NCBI GenBank assembly: GCA_963575745.1
Contig: CAUYUJ010007446.1
Coordinates: 612,501-676,500, forward strand
Length of the DNA stretch: 64,000 bases
Reading direction: 5' to 3'
Source: Prorocentrum cordatum
Lineage: Eukaryota > Sar > Dinophyceae > Prorocentrales > Prorocentraceae
The notes under the pieces were generated by a model that searched no databases, had not been told where the DNA came from, and worked only from the letters and a program-made list of their open reading frames with translations. Position 1 is the stretch's first letter; every line of letters starts with the position of its first letter. Shown one piece after another: positions 1 to 11,211 of this stretch. A program made the position numbers and the translations under genes.

Positions 1-68
1 GCGAATTTGGCTCCACGTCCGGCATGGGATGCAGACTCGACCCGACAATATCAGCTTCATTGCTATGA

Positions 69-407
69 CCGCCCTCGCGAGAGCGTGCAAGCACAAGCTG
101 CGAAGCACGCAGCCCAAGGGCGAGAACGAGCTGCGTAACAGGCGGCCCAAGTACGAGAACGAGCTGCGTAACAGGCAGCCGAAGCACGAGGACCACCACC
201 TTTACGACACCAAGTACGCCACCGAGTCCGACACCAGGAACGACGCGACCGAACCCCCCCGCAGGGGTTACGAAGTACGCCGCCGTGGAGGTACCGGTGG
301 ACAGTGGCCGCGCCGCCTGCAACGAGTACGATTACGGCCGCACCGATTTCGACGGGCACGAATGCGACAGCTTCTTCGACAGCGAGTTGTACTTCTACGG
401 CCCTTAG
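69..407 (+). CDS. candidate 3'-terminal coding segment, function unknown
   Basis: The frame is open from the TGA at 66-68 to a TAG at 405-407 and has no ATG, so if real it is a last exon or a truncated gene. The first half is rich in Ser, Thr, Arg and Pro (TTTFTTPSTPPSPTPGTT). The second half turns acidic and aromatic with two Cys (CNEYDYGRTDFDGHECDS) and ends SELYFYGP. A Thr/Pro linker before a Cys-bearing tail would suit a secreted or surface protein, but that is inference. A competing frame in the same bases reads KYENELRNRQP repeats, and a third, further on, reads a hydrophobic stretch (MDITVILAAVVGILDY). No family recognised. Confidence 0.2.
   Translation, partial: PPSRERASTSCEARSPRARTSCVTGGPSTRTSCVTGSRSTRTTTFTTPSTPPSPTPGTTRPNPPAGVTKYAAVEVPVDSGRAACNEYDYGRTDFDGHECDSFFDSELYFYGP
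113..178. repeat. 33-bp direct repeat, two copies
   Basis: Two adjacent 33-bp units (113-145 and 146-178) share GAACGAGCTGCGTAACAGGC. The period is a multiple of three and encodes an 11-residue repeat (KYENELRNRQP type), with a looser third copy after 179. Confidence 0.8.
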
Positions 408-659
408 GGCGATTTATGATTTCGGCTTCCAGGAAAACGACGTGCCGCAGGGCAACGACATGGATATCACTGTAATCCTGGCGGCTGTCGTCGGCATCTT
501 GGATTATCGTCGACATCCGCCAGAACCTCGGGGATTACGAATAAAGCGCGCCCCCACGGTCGGCCGACGTGCTCCTCGATTTTGTCCTTGCCGCTAGGGA
601 GCCAGCGTCTGCCCTGCCTTTAAAGGCGCCTCACCCAGACCGGCATGGCTGCCAGGACC

Positions 660-1830
660 ACCCACAAGGTGCGATACGAGGACCATAGGCCCAGCTAGGA
701 CAGCCACCCAAAAAGCTTCAGGACCCACCAACCGAGCTACAAGAGCCACCAGCAGAGCCAGGAAAGCCGCGTGCTGAATTAGGAGGGCCGCGAGCTGAGC
801 TACGAGAGCCACAAGCAGGGCTACGAGGTCCATCAGCTGAGCCACGAGGACCACCAGCTCAGATACGAGGGCCACCAGCAGAGCTACGAGGACTACTAGG
901 CGAGAAACAAGTGCTACCAGTGCAGCCACGAGGGCCAACAGCAGAGCTCCGAGAGCCGTTGGCAGTGACATGAGGTCCACCTGGGAAGCTACGAGGGCCA
1001 CAACCTGAACCTCCAGAGACACCAGCAGAAATATGAGTTCCACCAGAGACACCAGCAGAAATATGAGCCTAGAGGGCAACAAGCAGGGTTACTACAGCCA
1101 TCATCAGAGCTACCAGGCCCACCGCAGGATTTGCGTGGCCCACCAGCTGAGCTACGAGACCCGCCAGCAGAGACACGAAGTCCACTAGCTGAGCTACGAG
1201 GACCACCGGCCTTGCCTACGAGGACCACCGGCGGAGCTATTGCAGCCGCCAGCAGAGCTACCAGGTCGACGAGCTGCACTACGTGGGCCGCGCGCAAACC
1301 TCAGAGAACCACCATTACAGCTACGTTGGCTATCTACCGAGCTGCGAGGGCCATGGCCTGATCTGCGCGGGCCACAAGAAGACCAACTATATATTTCTAC
1401 AGAGCTACCCAGACGACACGCAGAGGTGCAAGGACTTTGAGCATAACGTCGAGAAACAAGAGCTCAGCTTCCTGAGTCACCTGCCCAGCTGCGAGGCCCA
1501 CAACCTGAACTGCGTGGTCCGCGGGCAGAGCTACGAGAGCCTCCTGCAGAGCAACCAGGGCAGCGAGCTGAACTGAAATGCCAGCCAGCCGAGCTACACA
1601 ATCCGACGCGTGGGCCGCAGGCAGAGCTACGAGATCCACCGGAAGTCCGCCCAGAGCCACCTGTTGCTCTATAAGGGCTGGCAGCAAAGCAACCGGGGCC
1701 GCCGGCTGAGCTGCGACCGCCGCGCGCCGGGCTATGGGGGCCACCTGCAGGGCCACGGGGGCCGCCAGCTTAGCTATCGGGGCCAGCCGCTTCATTGCGA
1801 GGTCGACGAGACGAACGCCTGGGCCAACGG
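660..1830 (+). repeat. degenerate 21-bp (heptapeptide) tandem repeat
   Basis: About 50 units follow the consensus AGCTACGAGGGCCACCAGC plus AG. Units diverge widely but nearly all keep exactly 21 bp. Read in phase they give a heptad close to S-Y-E-G-H-Q-Q. The phase is open from about 1241 to 1575 and again after 1610. Earlier units contain in-phase stops near 890, 960 and 1185, and one 22-bp unit near 1240 shifts the frame. Length conservation with sequence divergence suggests it was once translated. It could also be a plain minisatellite. Confidence 0.8.
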
Positions 1831-2373
1831 GAGACCTGGGCCACCAGAAAGCCGATCGCCATCGGCGACGCAGAACAGGGCAAGGTCGGCAAGACGGCCC
1901 ACGATTGCGTCGTGGAAAATGTTGACGAGGCGTCCGCCAAGGCCCGCTGACGGGATGGCGCAGTGTGCCCCAGCGCGCTGCGTTCCGTAGACCGCAGGTG
2001 GCAGCCGCGGAAATCGGCCGTTTCCTGCGGTCGGGGCGCTCGCGCGGCCAGGGCGCGGAGGACGCGCGGGCGGTCGACGAGCAGGAGCGCTGCGACGCGC
2101 CGCAAGTCGCGGCGAGACCGACTTGCCAGAAGCCGCCGACTATGACTATCCAGGAAAGCATGATGTAACGCACGGCGATCGCACGCGGTCTACGGCGCAA
2201 CGGACAGGGGCATCGCGCTGACGCAGTTGGATACAGAAGAACACGTCGACCGTATTCACACGCTACTGAGACAGACGACGCACGGGCAACCGCAGGAAGC
2301 TCTCGGCGACAGGATAAAGCTTCCAATGCCGGGAAGCACCCGGCATCCGCCGTCAGCAGGACGATGGCAATGA
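1804..2373 (+). pseudogene. frame-broken coding island downstream of the heptad repeat
   Basis: Coding-like composition continues past the 21-bp repeat but changes frame. One frame covers about 1804-1948 (contains IAIGDAEQGKVGKTAHDCVV). A second covers about 1940-2168 (contains PQVAAAEIGRFLRSG and PTMTIQESMM). The first returns at about 2164-2370 (contains YGATDRGIALTQLDTEEHV), ending at TGA 2371-2373. Each piece has balanced charged residues. Joined to the repeat this looks like one gene with a repetitive N-terminal part and a non-repetitive C-terminal part, broken by single-base indels from decay or assembly error. No domain recognised. Confidence 0.3.
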
Positions 2374-2579
2374 CGACGATGATGAGCTGATTGCTTGGAC
2401 GCGCCCTCAGTTTTCGGAATCTTACTCAGGCCGCAGCCCATTAAGCTCAGTCCCGTGAACGTGCTTTCGTTCAGGCCGCAGTCCGATCTCAATCTTCTCA
2501 GTGTCGCAGTCTGATCACAGTCCGCTCGGCGTTCAGGGCGGAAACATAAGTAATGCTCTTGGTCTGACTACTACTACGC

Positions 2580-2742
2580 ACTACTACGAGTGCTACTTCC
2601 ACGACGACTACTACTACTACTACTACTTCTTCTACTTATACTTCTACTTCTACTTCTACTTCTACTTATACTTCTACTTCTACTTCTACTTCTACTTCTA
2701 CGACGACTACTACGACCACTACTACTACGACTACTACTATTT

Positions 2743-2791
<49 letters not shown>

Positions 2792-3196
2792 TACTACTAC
2801 TTCTACTACTATTATTGTTAGTATTCTGAAGCACCACTGAGTACGAGCACTACAACGACTAAATACGAGCACTACTACCAAGCATCGCTAAGTACGATTA
2901 CGTACGACTACTACGTCGTCTTTGTCAGTATTCGTATTAGGACGTCTACACTTAGGGACAGGCAGTATTCAATACTGTTACGAAGTACAGTATCACTCCT
3001 ACTACGACTGTTACGGTTACGACCCCGACTACTAAGTATCAGCGCCAGTATAGCTACGACATAGTATTACTATCAGTTCGGCAGCTACTATTTCTGCCAC
3101 CGCTACAATTGCTACGAGAACAACTACTACTCCTACTAGTGCTACTAATTACCTCTACTACTACTACTACAACAACTACTACTACTACTACTACTG

Positions 3197-3236
<40 letters not shown>

Positions 3237-3335
3237 GGCTACGACTACGACTACGGCTACTACTATCAGCATTATTCGTATCACTACGACTACTGATACT
3301 AGTACCATTCCTATTACTACTACTTCGACTACTAT

Positions 3336-3373
<38 letters not shown>

Positions 3374-4059
3374 CTACTACTAATGCCAGTACTGCTACCG
3401 CTACTACTATGTGTATCATAACTGTTACGACTACAATTGGTACTACTACTAGCATTATGATAGTTAGTGCCGCATTAGTATTACAACGAGTATTCGTGGA
3501 CGGGGAGTATTCATGCTGGCGCGTCCGCGGTGCTAGAAAAAGACGTTCCGTGCGGGGTGGGGGCGATGCCCTTGGGTAGACCACTCCCCAAGACGGTTGA
3601 CGCACATCAAGGTCTTAGTGGGTTCTGTACCAGGAATCGCTATGGACGGGGACGGTGAGGAGAAACAGAAAAGAGGGTTGAAGCCCGCTCAAAGTGTTAC
3701 TATCACGTTTACAAAGTAGCATTGTTGCGACTGCAAACGCTACTTTGACCCTTACCCTTTATTACGATTATTATTTTTAATATCGCTACGGCAATTGTGC
3801 CGTGATGAGAAATATCACTACTAAAAAAAACGGGGCCAGTAGCGACTACATATACTAAGCATTCGCATTCGTATTGTTTCTGCTACTACTACTACTACTA
3901 CTATCACTACTACGGCTACTACTACGCATACTTTTTGAATAGTACTATTACTTTGTCTTCTACGGCTACTACTACACCTACTACGGCTACGACTGCGACT
4001 GCTACTATTATTACTATTACTACGAATGCTACGACTATTATTACGATTACTGGTATCAG
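2580..4059. repeat. ACT/CTA trinucleotide microsatellite tract
   Basis: Long imperfect (ACT)n/(CTA)n runs, interspersed with TTC, ACG and GTA variants, fill 2580-2820, 3120-3480 and 3880-4055. The spacer at 3480-3880 has no gene I can support. Poly-residue ORFs here come from the trinucleotide period. Confidence 0.9.
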
Positions 4060-4159
4060 NNNNNNNNNNNNNNNNNNNNNNNNNNNNNNNNNNNNNNNNN
4101 NNNNNNNNNNNNNNNNNNNNNNNNNNNNNNNNNNNNNNNNNNNNNNNNNNNNNNNNNNN
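4060..4159. other. assembly gap, 100 N
   Basis: Exactly 100 N between an ACT-type tract and a GGA-type tract. The round length suggests a placeholder, so the true distance is unknown. Confidence 0.99.
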
Positions 4160-4361
4160 AGGAGGCAGGAGGCAGGAGGCAGGAGGCAGGAGGCAGGAGG
4201 CAGGAGGCAGGAGGCAGGAGGCAGGAGGCAGGAGGCAGGAGGCAGGAGGCAGGAGGGAGGAGGGAGGAGGGAGGAGGGAGGAGGGAGGAGGGAGGAGGGA
4301 GGAGGGAGGAGGGAGGAGGGAGGAGGAGGAGGAGGAGGAGGAGGAGGAGGAGGAGGAGGAG
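4160..4361. repeat. stepped GGAGGCA, GGAGGGA, GGA simple repeat
   Basis: A 7-bp AGGAGGC tract passes into a 7-bp AGGAGGG tract and then a pure (GGA)n tract. The steps suggest successive expansion of variant motifs. Confidence 0.9.
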
Positions 4362-4724
4362 GGTGCGAAGTTAGTTGCGCTTCGCGGTCTGGGCGATCGA
4401 AGAGCGAGGCGCAAGTCCCTCGTCCTGTTTCGGGGGGGGGGGGGCTGCGCGAGCGCGCGAAGGTAGTTGCCCCAGTATCCGGTCAATTCTGCCCCCTCTT
4501 CGGGACGTGTTTTGGGTTGGTTTTTGGGGTGCCCTTGAAGGCCAACGCAGGCATTCTTGCCGGCCACGCCCCAAACACTATCAGAGTTTTGCATGTTGGG
4601 TGAGTTCTGCAAATTCACGTGATTTCTTTCGCTCGGTGGCAAATCATGGAAGCCTTATGTGTCCTGTAACCGTCACTCGAGTGCATTAGCGTGCGCTGGC
4701 GTCTTGTAAGTCATGTAGTCGATG

Positions 4725-4804
4725 GGAAAGCGCCGATTGAGCGTCGATTAGCGTCGATTTGACGTCGACTAGCGTCGGTTAGCGTCGATTCGCATCGACT
4801 GCAT
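4725..4804. repeat. AGCGTCGATT minisatellite, copy 1
   Basis: About seven degenerate 9-12 bp units related to TTAGCGTCGATT. The same unit forms a second short array at 61075-61165, in the same orientation. Confidence 0.7.
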
Positions 4805-4943
4805 GTAAGAGTGACCCTTCGCCGGAGTGACTTGGTGCGGGCCCACAGGGGTCCCCCCGGCAGTGGTTTGCGTGCGTGCATCTGCCCCCCCCCCCCCCCC
4901 GCGGCCTCCGAAAGCCGCGCAGTACTGGTCATCCCTGCCTTAG
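4805..4943 (+). other. introner-like intron candidate, copy 1 (139 bp)
   Basis: Starts with a consensus 5' splice site (GTAAGAGTGACCCTTCGCC) and ends at GCCTTAG before a coding-like exon. A second element at 14187-14335 resembles it at both ends and in the middle and has nearly the same length (149 bp). Introners, known from several algae and dinoflagellates, are mobile intron families that look like this; the assignment is inference. Confidence 0.45.
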
Positions 4944-5286
4944 GGGTCCCTCTGACGTGGAGGCGATCCTGGCGTCGCAATTGTCTCGCAACCGGCGATT
5001 TGCGTTCGGCCCCCGGGCCATCACGGATGGACTTGGAGCGAACAGTGCCGCAGAAAATTTGGGTCTGGACATCTCGTCGTGCGTAATGTTTCGCGGCATT
5101 CCAACGTTTTTTCGCGACGTCGAATCTCAGGGCGGGGGGGGGATGAAGAGATCAGGAAGAGGCACCCATACCGCTACCCTTTTCTCGTTTTGGCCAGTTG
5201 GGCCTCCTGGGAGGCCCTCGTCGCACCAGCTGGATGATCTTAGAATCCTTGGTTGGAACGCACCCTGCGAGAGGCCCTGGGAGTAG
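4944..5286 (+). CDS. candidate exon, unknown protein
   Basis: The exon follows a 3' splice-like CCTTAG and runs in one frame to a TAG at 5284-5286. It begins with a well-mixed stretch (VEAILASQLSRNRRFAFG, then NSAAENLGLDISS and FRGIPTFFRDVES). A poly-G run gives a short Gly stretch, and the end reads LDDLRILGWNAPCERPWE. The 3' part from about 5140 overlaps a diverged dispersed repeat (see 5140-5300), so it may be repeat-derived and the true exon may end earlier. No family recognised. Confidence 0.35.
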
Positions 5287-5300
5287 CGGTATTGCAACCT
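5140..5300 (-). repeat. dispersed repeat T, copy 1
   Basis: Reverse complement matches 50175-50330 with gaps. Shared blocks include AGGCCCTCCCAGGAGGCCCAA, which here is split by substitutions, and AGGGTAGCGGTATG. Confidence 0.6.
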
Positions 5301-5499
5301 ATCTATTCCCCCAGGTGGACGAGGACGGAGGGAGGGGGAAGCAGGAGGGGGAGGAGAAGGAGGAGGAGGAGGAGGAGGAGGAGGAGAAGAGAAGAGAAGA
5401 GAATAGCGATGATGATGGTGATGATGGTGATGAGAAAGAAGGGATTTGGAGGGAGGTGGTGGGGGCAGACCCCATGGCGTCGTGAAGTGTCAACGACGG

Positions 5500-5640
5500 A
5501 AGGTTTGAGGCACTGTTGTTGTTTCTGGGGTCTTCAGCCGGGCCCCGGGAACTGTCAACGAACTGCTCGGGATGGAAAGCGGGCCCCGTGGGAAGTGGTC
5601 CGGACATTCTGGGGCCCACGCTGGCGGATTGCGTTTGTTT
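5500..5640 (+). repeat. dispersed repeat U, copy 1
   Basis: Aligns with 50620-50740 (same strand) and 12800-12930 (opposite strand). Shared blocks are GGGCCCCGGGAA, GGATGGAAAGC and a CGGACATTCTGGGGCCC-like end. The bases at 5350-5440 upstream are GGA/GAT simple repeat, and 5640-5935 shows nothing I can support. Confidence 0.6.
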
Positions 5641-5939
5641 CAGATCCAGGCGTTATCTTTTGCTTCGGCCCCCAGGGCCCCAGGGGCATTCTTCGGGCCC
5701 CGGGACCATCTTCCAGGGAAGGGTTCGAGCCAATCCTGCGACGTCGCAACAAAAATCTGTCTGTCTAAAATCTGGAACCCATGGGGGGGAGGAAGCATTG
5801 GATGGGGAAGGTTCTGTGTCTTTCCCTGCCGCAGTCATCTAGTCGCGGCCCTACGTGGGCCTCGTCTCTCCTGGTGCGCGACGGAGGAGGGTGAGGAGGT
5901 GTAGGAGCACGGAGGAGGAGGAGGAACAGTAGAAGGAGG

Positions 5940-7240
5940 ACAAAGGACCAGTGTGAACCCAAGACTCATCATCGATGTTAAAATGCACCCTCCTTCCAAG
6001 CTCCCTCTTCACAGGCCCCTATAAGAAATCATTTCCACTGAGGGAATTGCCCCGGTGGGGACAAACGTGTGAACATATTGAGGCGTGTCAAACACCACTC
6101 TCAGGACGTCACCGCCACGAGTTTGACGGTTACGTCTTGGCGATCCTGAGCCCTGCCAGAACACAATTCTTGGGACTTCAACACCACGAACCAACGTAAC
6201 TGTCGCGCCCTGGCAATCCGGAGACGCACACGAGTTGCGCGGCGCTAAGGCGAGAGCCACATGTTGAAAAGAAGCCGCCTTCAGTCCGTGAACATCTTGA
6301 TTTTCCAAAACGCATATGCGCGGCGCTCAGGCGGGAGCCACAATTTGAAAACGATCCGCACTAAATCCGTGACGTTGTTGCACATGTCGAAAGCGAATGT
6401 GCGCGGCGCTTAGGCGAGAGCCACATTTTGAAAACGAGCCGCCCTCAATCCGTGAATGTTGGAACGTGTTTGAACGAATGTGCGCGGCGCTTAGGCGAGA
6501 ACCACATTTTGGAAGCACATCGCCCTCAGTCCGTGAACCTCTTGCAAGGTTTTTGAACGAATGTGCGCAGCGTTCAGGCGAGAGCCACATTTTCAAAACG
6601 GCTTGCCAGGTGAGAGCCACATTTTGAAAACGGCTTGCCCTCAATCCGTGAAATGCTCGCATTTTTGCAAAACAGGAGAGATCCATAGTTTGAAAACCAC
6701 CTGATCTCAATCGGGTAACTTCCTACAGCTTTAAACAGGACTGTGCGCGGCGCAAAGGCGAGAACCACATTTTGAAGACCACCCGCGGTCAATCCGTGAA
6801 ACTGTTACAAAGTTGTTGAACGAATGTGCGTGGCGCCCAGGAGAGATTCACATTTTGAATCCGAACCGCCCTCAATCCGCGAACCTCTTGCACATGTTTG
6901 AAGCGAATTGTGCGGCGTCTGGGCGAGAGTTTCATGTTGAAAACCACCCGCCCTCAATCCGTGAAACGGTTTCAAAGTTTTTGGGCGAATGTGCGCGGCG
7001 CTAAGGCGAAGGCCACATTTTGAAATCCACCCGCCCTCAATCCGTGAAGCTGTTGCAAATTTGTAGAACGAATGTGCGCAGCGCTCAGGCGAGAACCACA
7101 GTTTGCAAACCACCCGCCCTTCATCCGTGAAACCGTTGTCAGTTTTTCAAGCATCAGGGTCATCAGTGGTGATGAAGTCTCAGGCGAACCAGCCTCGGGG
7201 TGCGACAAGGAGGAGCACTTTAAATGGGATAATGAATGGA
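5940..7240 (+). repeat. dispersed repeat family Q, copy 1 (longest)
   Basis: The head (5940-6235) starts CCAGTGTGAACCCAAGACTC. Then come about eleven units of 75-85 bp centred on TGCGCGGCGCTAAGGCGAGA, ACATTTTGAAAAC and CGCCCTCAATCCGTGAA. The tail (7145-7240) contains AGTCTCAGGCGAA and GGGGTGCGACA. (GGA)n tracts flank both ends. Other copies are at 7535, 14575 and 49035 (+), and 45560 and 46490 (-). A non-coding, possibly mobile unit. Confidence 0.85.
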
Positions 7241-7540
7241 GGACGGAGGAGGGCGGGCAAGGAGAACGGAGGAGGGCGGAGGAGGAGGACGGAGGAGGGC
7301 GGAGGAGGACGGAGACGGAGGAGGAGGAGAAGGAGGAGGAGGAAGAGGAAGAGGAAGAGGACGGAGGAGGAAGCGGAGGAGGAGGAAGAGGACGGCGAAA
7401 GGGAACAGGAGAGGGAGGAAGAGAGGGAGGGAGACGGAGCATGGAGGGAGGACTATATTAGAGGAGGAGGAGGAGGAGGAGGATGAGACGGATGAGCAGG
7501 AGGAAGAGGAGGAGAAGGAGGAGGAGGAGGACCAGTGAAA
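7236..7540. repeat. GGA/GAGGAC purine simple repeat
   Basis: A 300-bp purine-rich tract joins the tail of one Q copy to the head of the next. Glu/Arg/Gly-rich ORFs across it are repeat artefacts. Confidence 0.9.
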
Positions 7541-8225
7541 ACCCAAGAGTCACCAACGATGTTGGAATGAACCCTCCTTCCAAGCTCTTCACAGGCCCCT
7601 ACAACGGTCAATTTCCACGGTGACCTGCCTCGTTGGAGGACAACCGTTTGAAGACCCTGAAGTATGCCAAAACATTATTGTCGGGATTCCAACGCCACGG
7701 ATCAACCTGACTGTTACGTCTTGACGTTGAAACGTGCCAGCACCATTCCTGGGACTTCGACGCCGCGAATCAACATATGTTTACCACCCGCATAACCCTG
7801 AATCCTTCCCAAACGCAATTTCTTGTACGCGGATCATGGGAATCAGTAAAGCTCTTGCAGTACAAACGAATGCGCGCGGCGCTAAGGCGAGAGCCACAAT
7901 TTGAAAAGGAACCGCCCTGCATATGTAAAACTTCTACAATTGTTCAAAACGAACGTGCGCGGCGCTGAGGTGAGAGCCGCATTTGAACACCACCCGCCCT
8001 CAATCCGTGAAGCTTTTTCAATTTGTTATATCGAATGTGCGCGGCGCTAAGGCGAGTGCCACATTTTGAAAACGACCCGCCCTCCATCTGTGAAGCTGCT
8101 GTCAATTATAAGCTTCAGGGTCATAAGTGGTGAGGAAGTCTCAGGCGAAACGCCAGGACCAAATTAACAACTTGCTTCAGGGTGCGACAGGGAAATTATT
8201 TATAAGGAAAAGGAATGGAGGAGGA
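7535..8225 (+). repeat. dispersed repeat family Q, copy 2
   Basis: Same order as copy 1: head (CCAGTGAAAACCCAAGAGTC), about four 80-bp units (7860-8105), then the tail with AGGAAGTCTCAGGCGAAAC and a TTTATAAGGAAAAGGAATGG end before purine-rich sequence. Confidence 0.85.
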
Positions 8226-8619
8226 CTCTAGGGTTCTAGGATTCTGTGATTTCAAGTTGGCCTCGCGCGCGCCCAAAACGGGCACGAGGCCCTGGAAGTG
8301 AAAAACAAGCAGCCACTGGCGGCAGCGACGACGGTGGCGGCTGGGACGGCGACGGCGACGACGAAGCGACAGACGACGGGACGCCCGCAGCGGCACGACC
8401 GGCGGCGGCGACGGCGACGACAGCAGGAGGAGGAGGACATTTCCCCCCCCGCCCACTGCCCCCCCTCTTCCCTCGCCATCCCGCCCCGTCCCTGACAGAG
8501 GACCCATGGTGAGCCCTGGCTACACCGACCCCGCGGCCAGCGCCGACGTCTACGCGTGGGAGCGCCCCCGGCCTGGCCCTGTCCCTTCTGGCGGCGGGGC
8601 GAGCCCCCCAGGCAGTTCC

Positions 8620-8780
8620 CAAGAGGACGAGGTGGACCAAGAGGCACCCAAACGCGGCCCTCAGGGCGGCCCAAGACAGCCCGAAGACGTTTCAAGGAGG
8701 CGCCTAAGACGACGGCCCAACAGGGCCCCAAGACGCTTCGACAAGCTCCCAAGATGGTCCACGAGGGCCCAGGGAGGAGG
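8620..8780 (-). repeat. GCCGTCTTGGG minisatellite V, copy 1
   Basis: On the minus strand this is a run of degenerate 14-16 bp units like GGCCGTCTTGGGCATCTT. The same array appears on the plus strand at 27715-27880. The neighbouring 8225-8620 and 8780-8900 are GC-rich with no gene I can support. Confidence 0.6.
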
Positions 8781-8909
8781 CTGAAAAGCAGTCCCCAGCG
8801 GCGGGAGGAGGAAGGAGAGGAGGGAGGGAGGGGGAAGGGGTGGGAGGCCGTGGGAGGCAAGCTAGGTGCGCTAGCGACACATTTGACGTCTTAATCCGAT
8901 GACACGATG

Positions 8910-8935
8910 TCAAAGCAGTGCCCCAGCACTGCTTT
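8910..8935. other. perfect hairpin, 11-bp arms
   Basis: CAAAGCAGTGC and GCACTGCTTTG are exact inverted arms around CCCA. CAAAGCAGT recurs 16 bp downstream. No T-run follows on the plus strand, so it is not an obvious terminator. Confidence 0.75.
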
Positions 8936-9139
8936 GAACTAAGCAGCTTCAAAGCAGTCCCCCGGCACCCTCCTACACTGCAACGCGCACGCAATCGCGA
9001 ATGTCATCCACTACGCAGGCGGCAGGCGCGCACAGGAGTTAGTCATGTTTCGCAATTGTGGTTCATCGATTTTTGCGCGCTCTCCGCTCACCCGCAACTG
9101 CGGCAGATCGCGCCTGTTCCCGCGCCTCACTCTTATCCG

Positions 9140-9850
9140 AAATTGCGGGGTGCTGCAGGATTGTTGATCTCCCATCTCCGGTGCACCTCGTGTTGTTCAG
9201 TGAAGGTACCCCCTACCAGGGCGCACATCTTGTTTCTTAGAAAGGAAAATGATCCTCGTCAGATTGCGCCCTTGGGCCCCGACCTACAGCAACGACGGCT
9301 CCCGCCAGATTTTTCTTTGGAATGTATTTCAAAATCGCGCTCGCGTGCGGGACGTCCCCACCGCTCTCGCGTGGGATTTCCTCGAAAATTATTCCGACGC
9401 CTCGCCCTCGTCGCTCAGGAGTCGAGCTCTCGCTTTTGCTTCTCTCACGTTTTATTCGAAATTTGCACTACTACTCGAGACTTCCTCGCGAGTCATGCAG
9501 AACTCACGCGTCAGGAGCCAGCCTGCTGGACCTGTCCGCCTGGGCCCGCCTTCCCGACCCGCCCGTTAGGGTCGACCCGCCCGATCAGCAAGTCTGATTA
9601 TGCCACGTGTTTTCTTCGCCTAGCCCCCTCCTGCTAATCTTTCTGATGCTCAACCCTTCTCCCTCCCCCTTCTATCCGTCCTCTCTTCCCTAGCTCTAGG
9701 GGCTGCACCAATTTCACGCGGCAGGTAAGGAAGATAGACCCTCAAGAGGGTACGATCGAAGACGAAGAGGGCGGGTATCGAGGGTTTGGGACATACGTGT
9801 TGAATGGCACGCGAGCAGCTAAGAGCGAGCAGTCTTAAACTGATGGTTGT
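9140..9850. repeat. composite dispersed repeat: G (minus) then H (plus)
   Basis: 9140-9520 is family G on the minus strand: 55-65 bp units such as ATCGCGCTCTCGC with GAGACTTCCTCGCG. A CCCGACCCGCCCGTTAGGG link follows, then family H (9625-9850) with GGCAGGTAAGGAAGATA, a short hairpin and ACGATCGAAGACGAAGAGGG. About 440 bp (9400-9850) matches the reverse complement of 25440-25880 in the same order, so G+H moves or duplicates as one block. Confidence 0.8.
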
Positions 9851-9869
9851 TTCTGTCGTCATCCTCGCA

Positions 9870-9985
9870 CGCGACCCGCTCCGCGACCCACCCCGCGACC
9901 CACCCGCGACCCATCCGCGACCCACCCGCGACCCACCCGCGACCCACCCGCGACCCACCCGCGACCCATCCGCGACCCACTCACA
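9870..9985. repeat. CGCGACCCACCC minisatellite, array 1
   Basis: About nine near-identical 12-bp units. The same unit (or its complement GGGTCGCGGGTG) forms arrays at 21975-22215, 22455-22520, 22680-22930 and 38640-38900. Confidence 0.9.
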
Positions 9986-9987
9986 TT

Positions 9988-10130
9988 GCTTTGACGAAAA
10001 TTCGGCACCTGCGGCGGGCTCGTTAAAAAGCGGACCCTGCTGCGGGCTGTTTTTCCATAGTTTTACAGACTGCCGACGACCCCGTCACCCCCACACTCTT
10101 ATCGACACCTGCGGGGTGCTACGTTTCGGA
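9988..10130 (-). repeat. dispersed repeat M, copy 1
   Basis: On the minus strand it runs from GTAGCACCCCGCAGGTG through GGCAGTCTG to GAGCCCGC and a GTCAAA-type end. Copies lie at 16620-16735 (-), 22290-22440 (+) and 38488-38640 (+). The next 700 bp (10130-10850) are C/T-rich with no supportable gene. Confidence 0.7.
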
Positions 10131-10851
10131 TACTCCGTTGCTCGTCCCAGCCCGTGCCCTGTGTCCTCCTCCGCTTCCTCTTTCCGCATCCCTCCCGCCC
10201 CGCCATCATCCATCCCAGCCGCCTTCCCTCCCGCACGCGCGCACCGGCCCAGGAGGCGGGTGCGTCCTGGTACCGCACGCGGGACTGCGTCGAGGATTGT
10301 AAGCGCCACCCTCTCCCCCTACGGTTTCTGCTCCTTCTCCGCCTCCTAGTTGCCAAACCCCCTCTCGCCGCTATGAAAAAAAATACACGGGTGACGTCCT
10401 TGGCTTGTTTTCGGTTTCGTTTGGTGGGGCATTCTTGATTGGGCCCCAGGATAGTCAAACACTACCCGGGATGAAAAAACGGCCCCAGGGAGGTGGTCGA
10501 GATTGGCAGGATTTCACGATTCCCTCCAGTTGCTCATCATTTGCAGTTTCCTTCGCACGCTGATCCTCAGAAATTGTTTACATCACAGGTAGCGCATACG
10601 ACTGAGGTACAGGCGATACCCATCCTTCCTCATCAACATCCTTTCCCTCAATCCTCTCGCGCCTCGCGCAGTGTGCCGTCCTATTCTAGAGGCGATGCTG
10701 CACCATGTGTGGACATGTGCGTCGAAATGCAGCCTGTGTTGGCGCATGTCGAAAACCTCATGGAAACCTGTGTACGCTAGTCAGCGCGCGGGTTAAGGTA
10801 CACACTAACACGTGATCTGGACCACCGATTAGCGGACAGCTGACCCTCAAG

Positions 10852-11211
10852 GTGGAGAAGCAGTTGCCCGCGGGGGGCTGGCTGTTCGCGCCTCTGTCCC
10901 CGGCCCTCGTTCTTCTCTCCTTCCTCCTCCTGGGTCTCCCCGTGCTCTTGCTCCGCCCGCTGGTCTTGGCATGGCGCCCTGGCTCCAGCGCGCTCGGCGC
11001 TCGCAGCACGGGTATTCCTCTCCTGCTCTGCTCGCCCATGGCGCCCCCGAACGGCACTCTGGCGCTCACTGGCGCGGGGGCGGCGCCGGCAGGAGGTGGC
11101 CGGGCCCCCGGCTCCCATTTGTTCGACTTCTGGGCGGGATGCGATCGCCACCTTCCCCGGTGGGGCATTCGGCAAACAACAAGTAGAGTTCGGGGGCGGA
11201 AAAGAGGGGGG
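10852..11211 (+). CDS. candidate small membrane protein ORF
   Basis: An open frame of about 120 codons with an uncertain start (GTG at 10852 lies inside the frame, which extends further upstream). It holds a clear hydrophobic segment near residues 18-42 (ALVLLSFLLLGLPVLLLRPL). A small-residue region rich in Gly, Ala and Pro follows, then a tail with SHLFDFWAGCDRHLPRWG. That would fit one membrane-spanning helix. The tract is C/T-rich, which by itself yields Leu-rich frames, and the opposite strand is also open. Not recognised. Confidence 0.25.
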
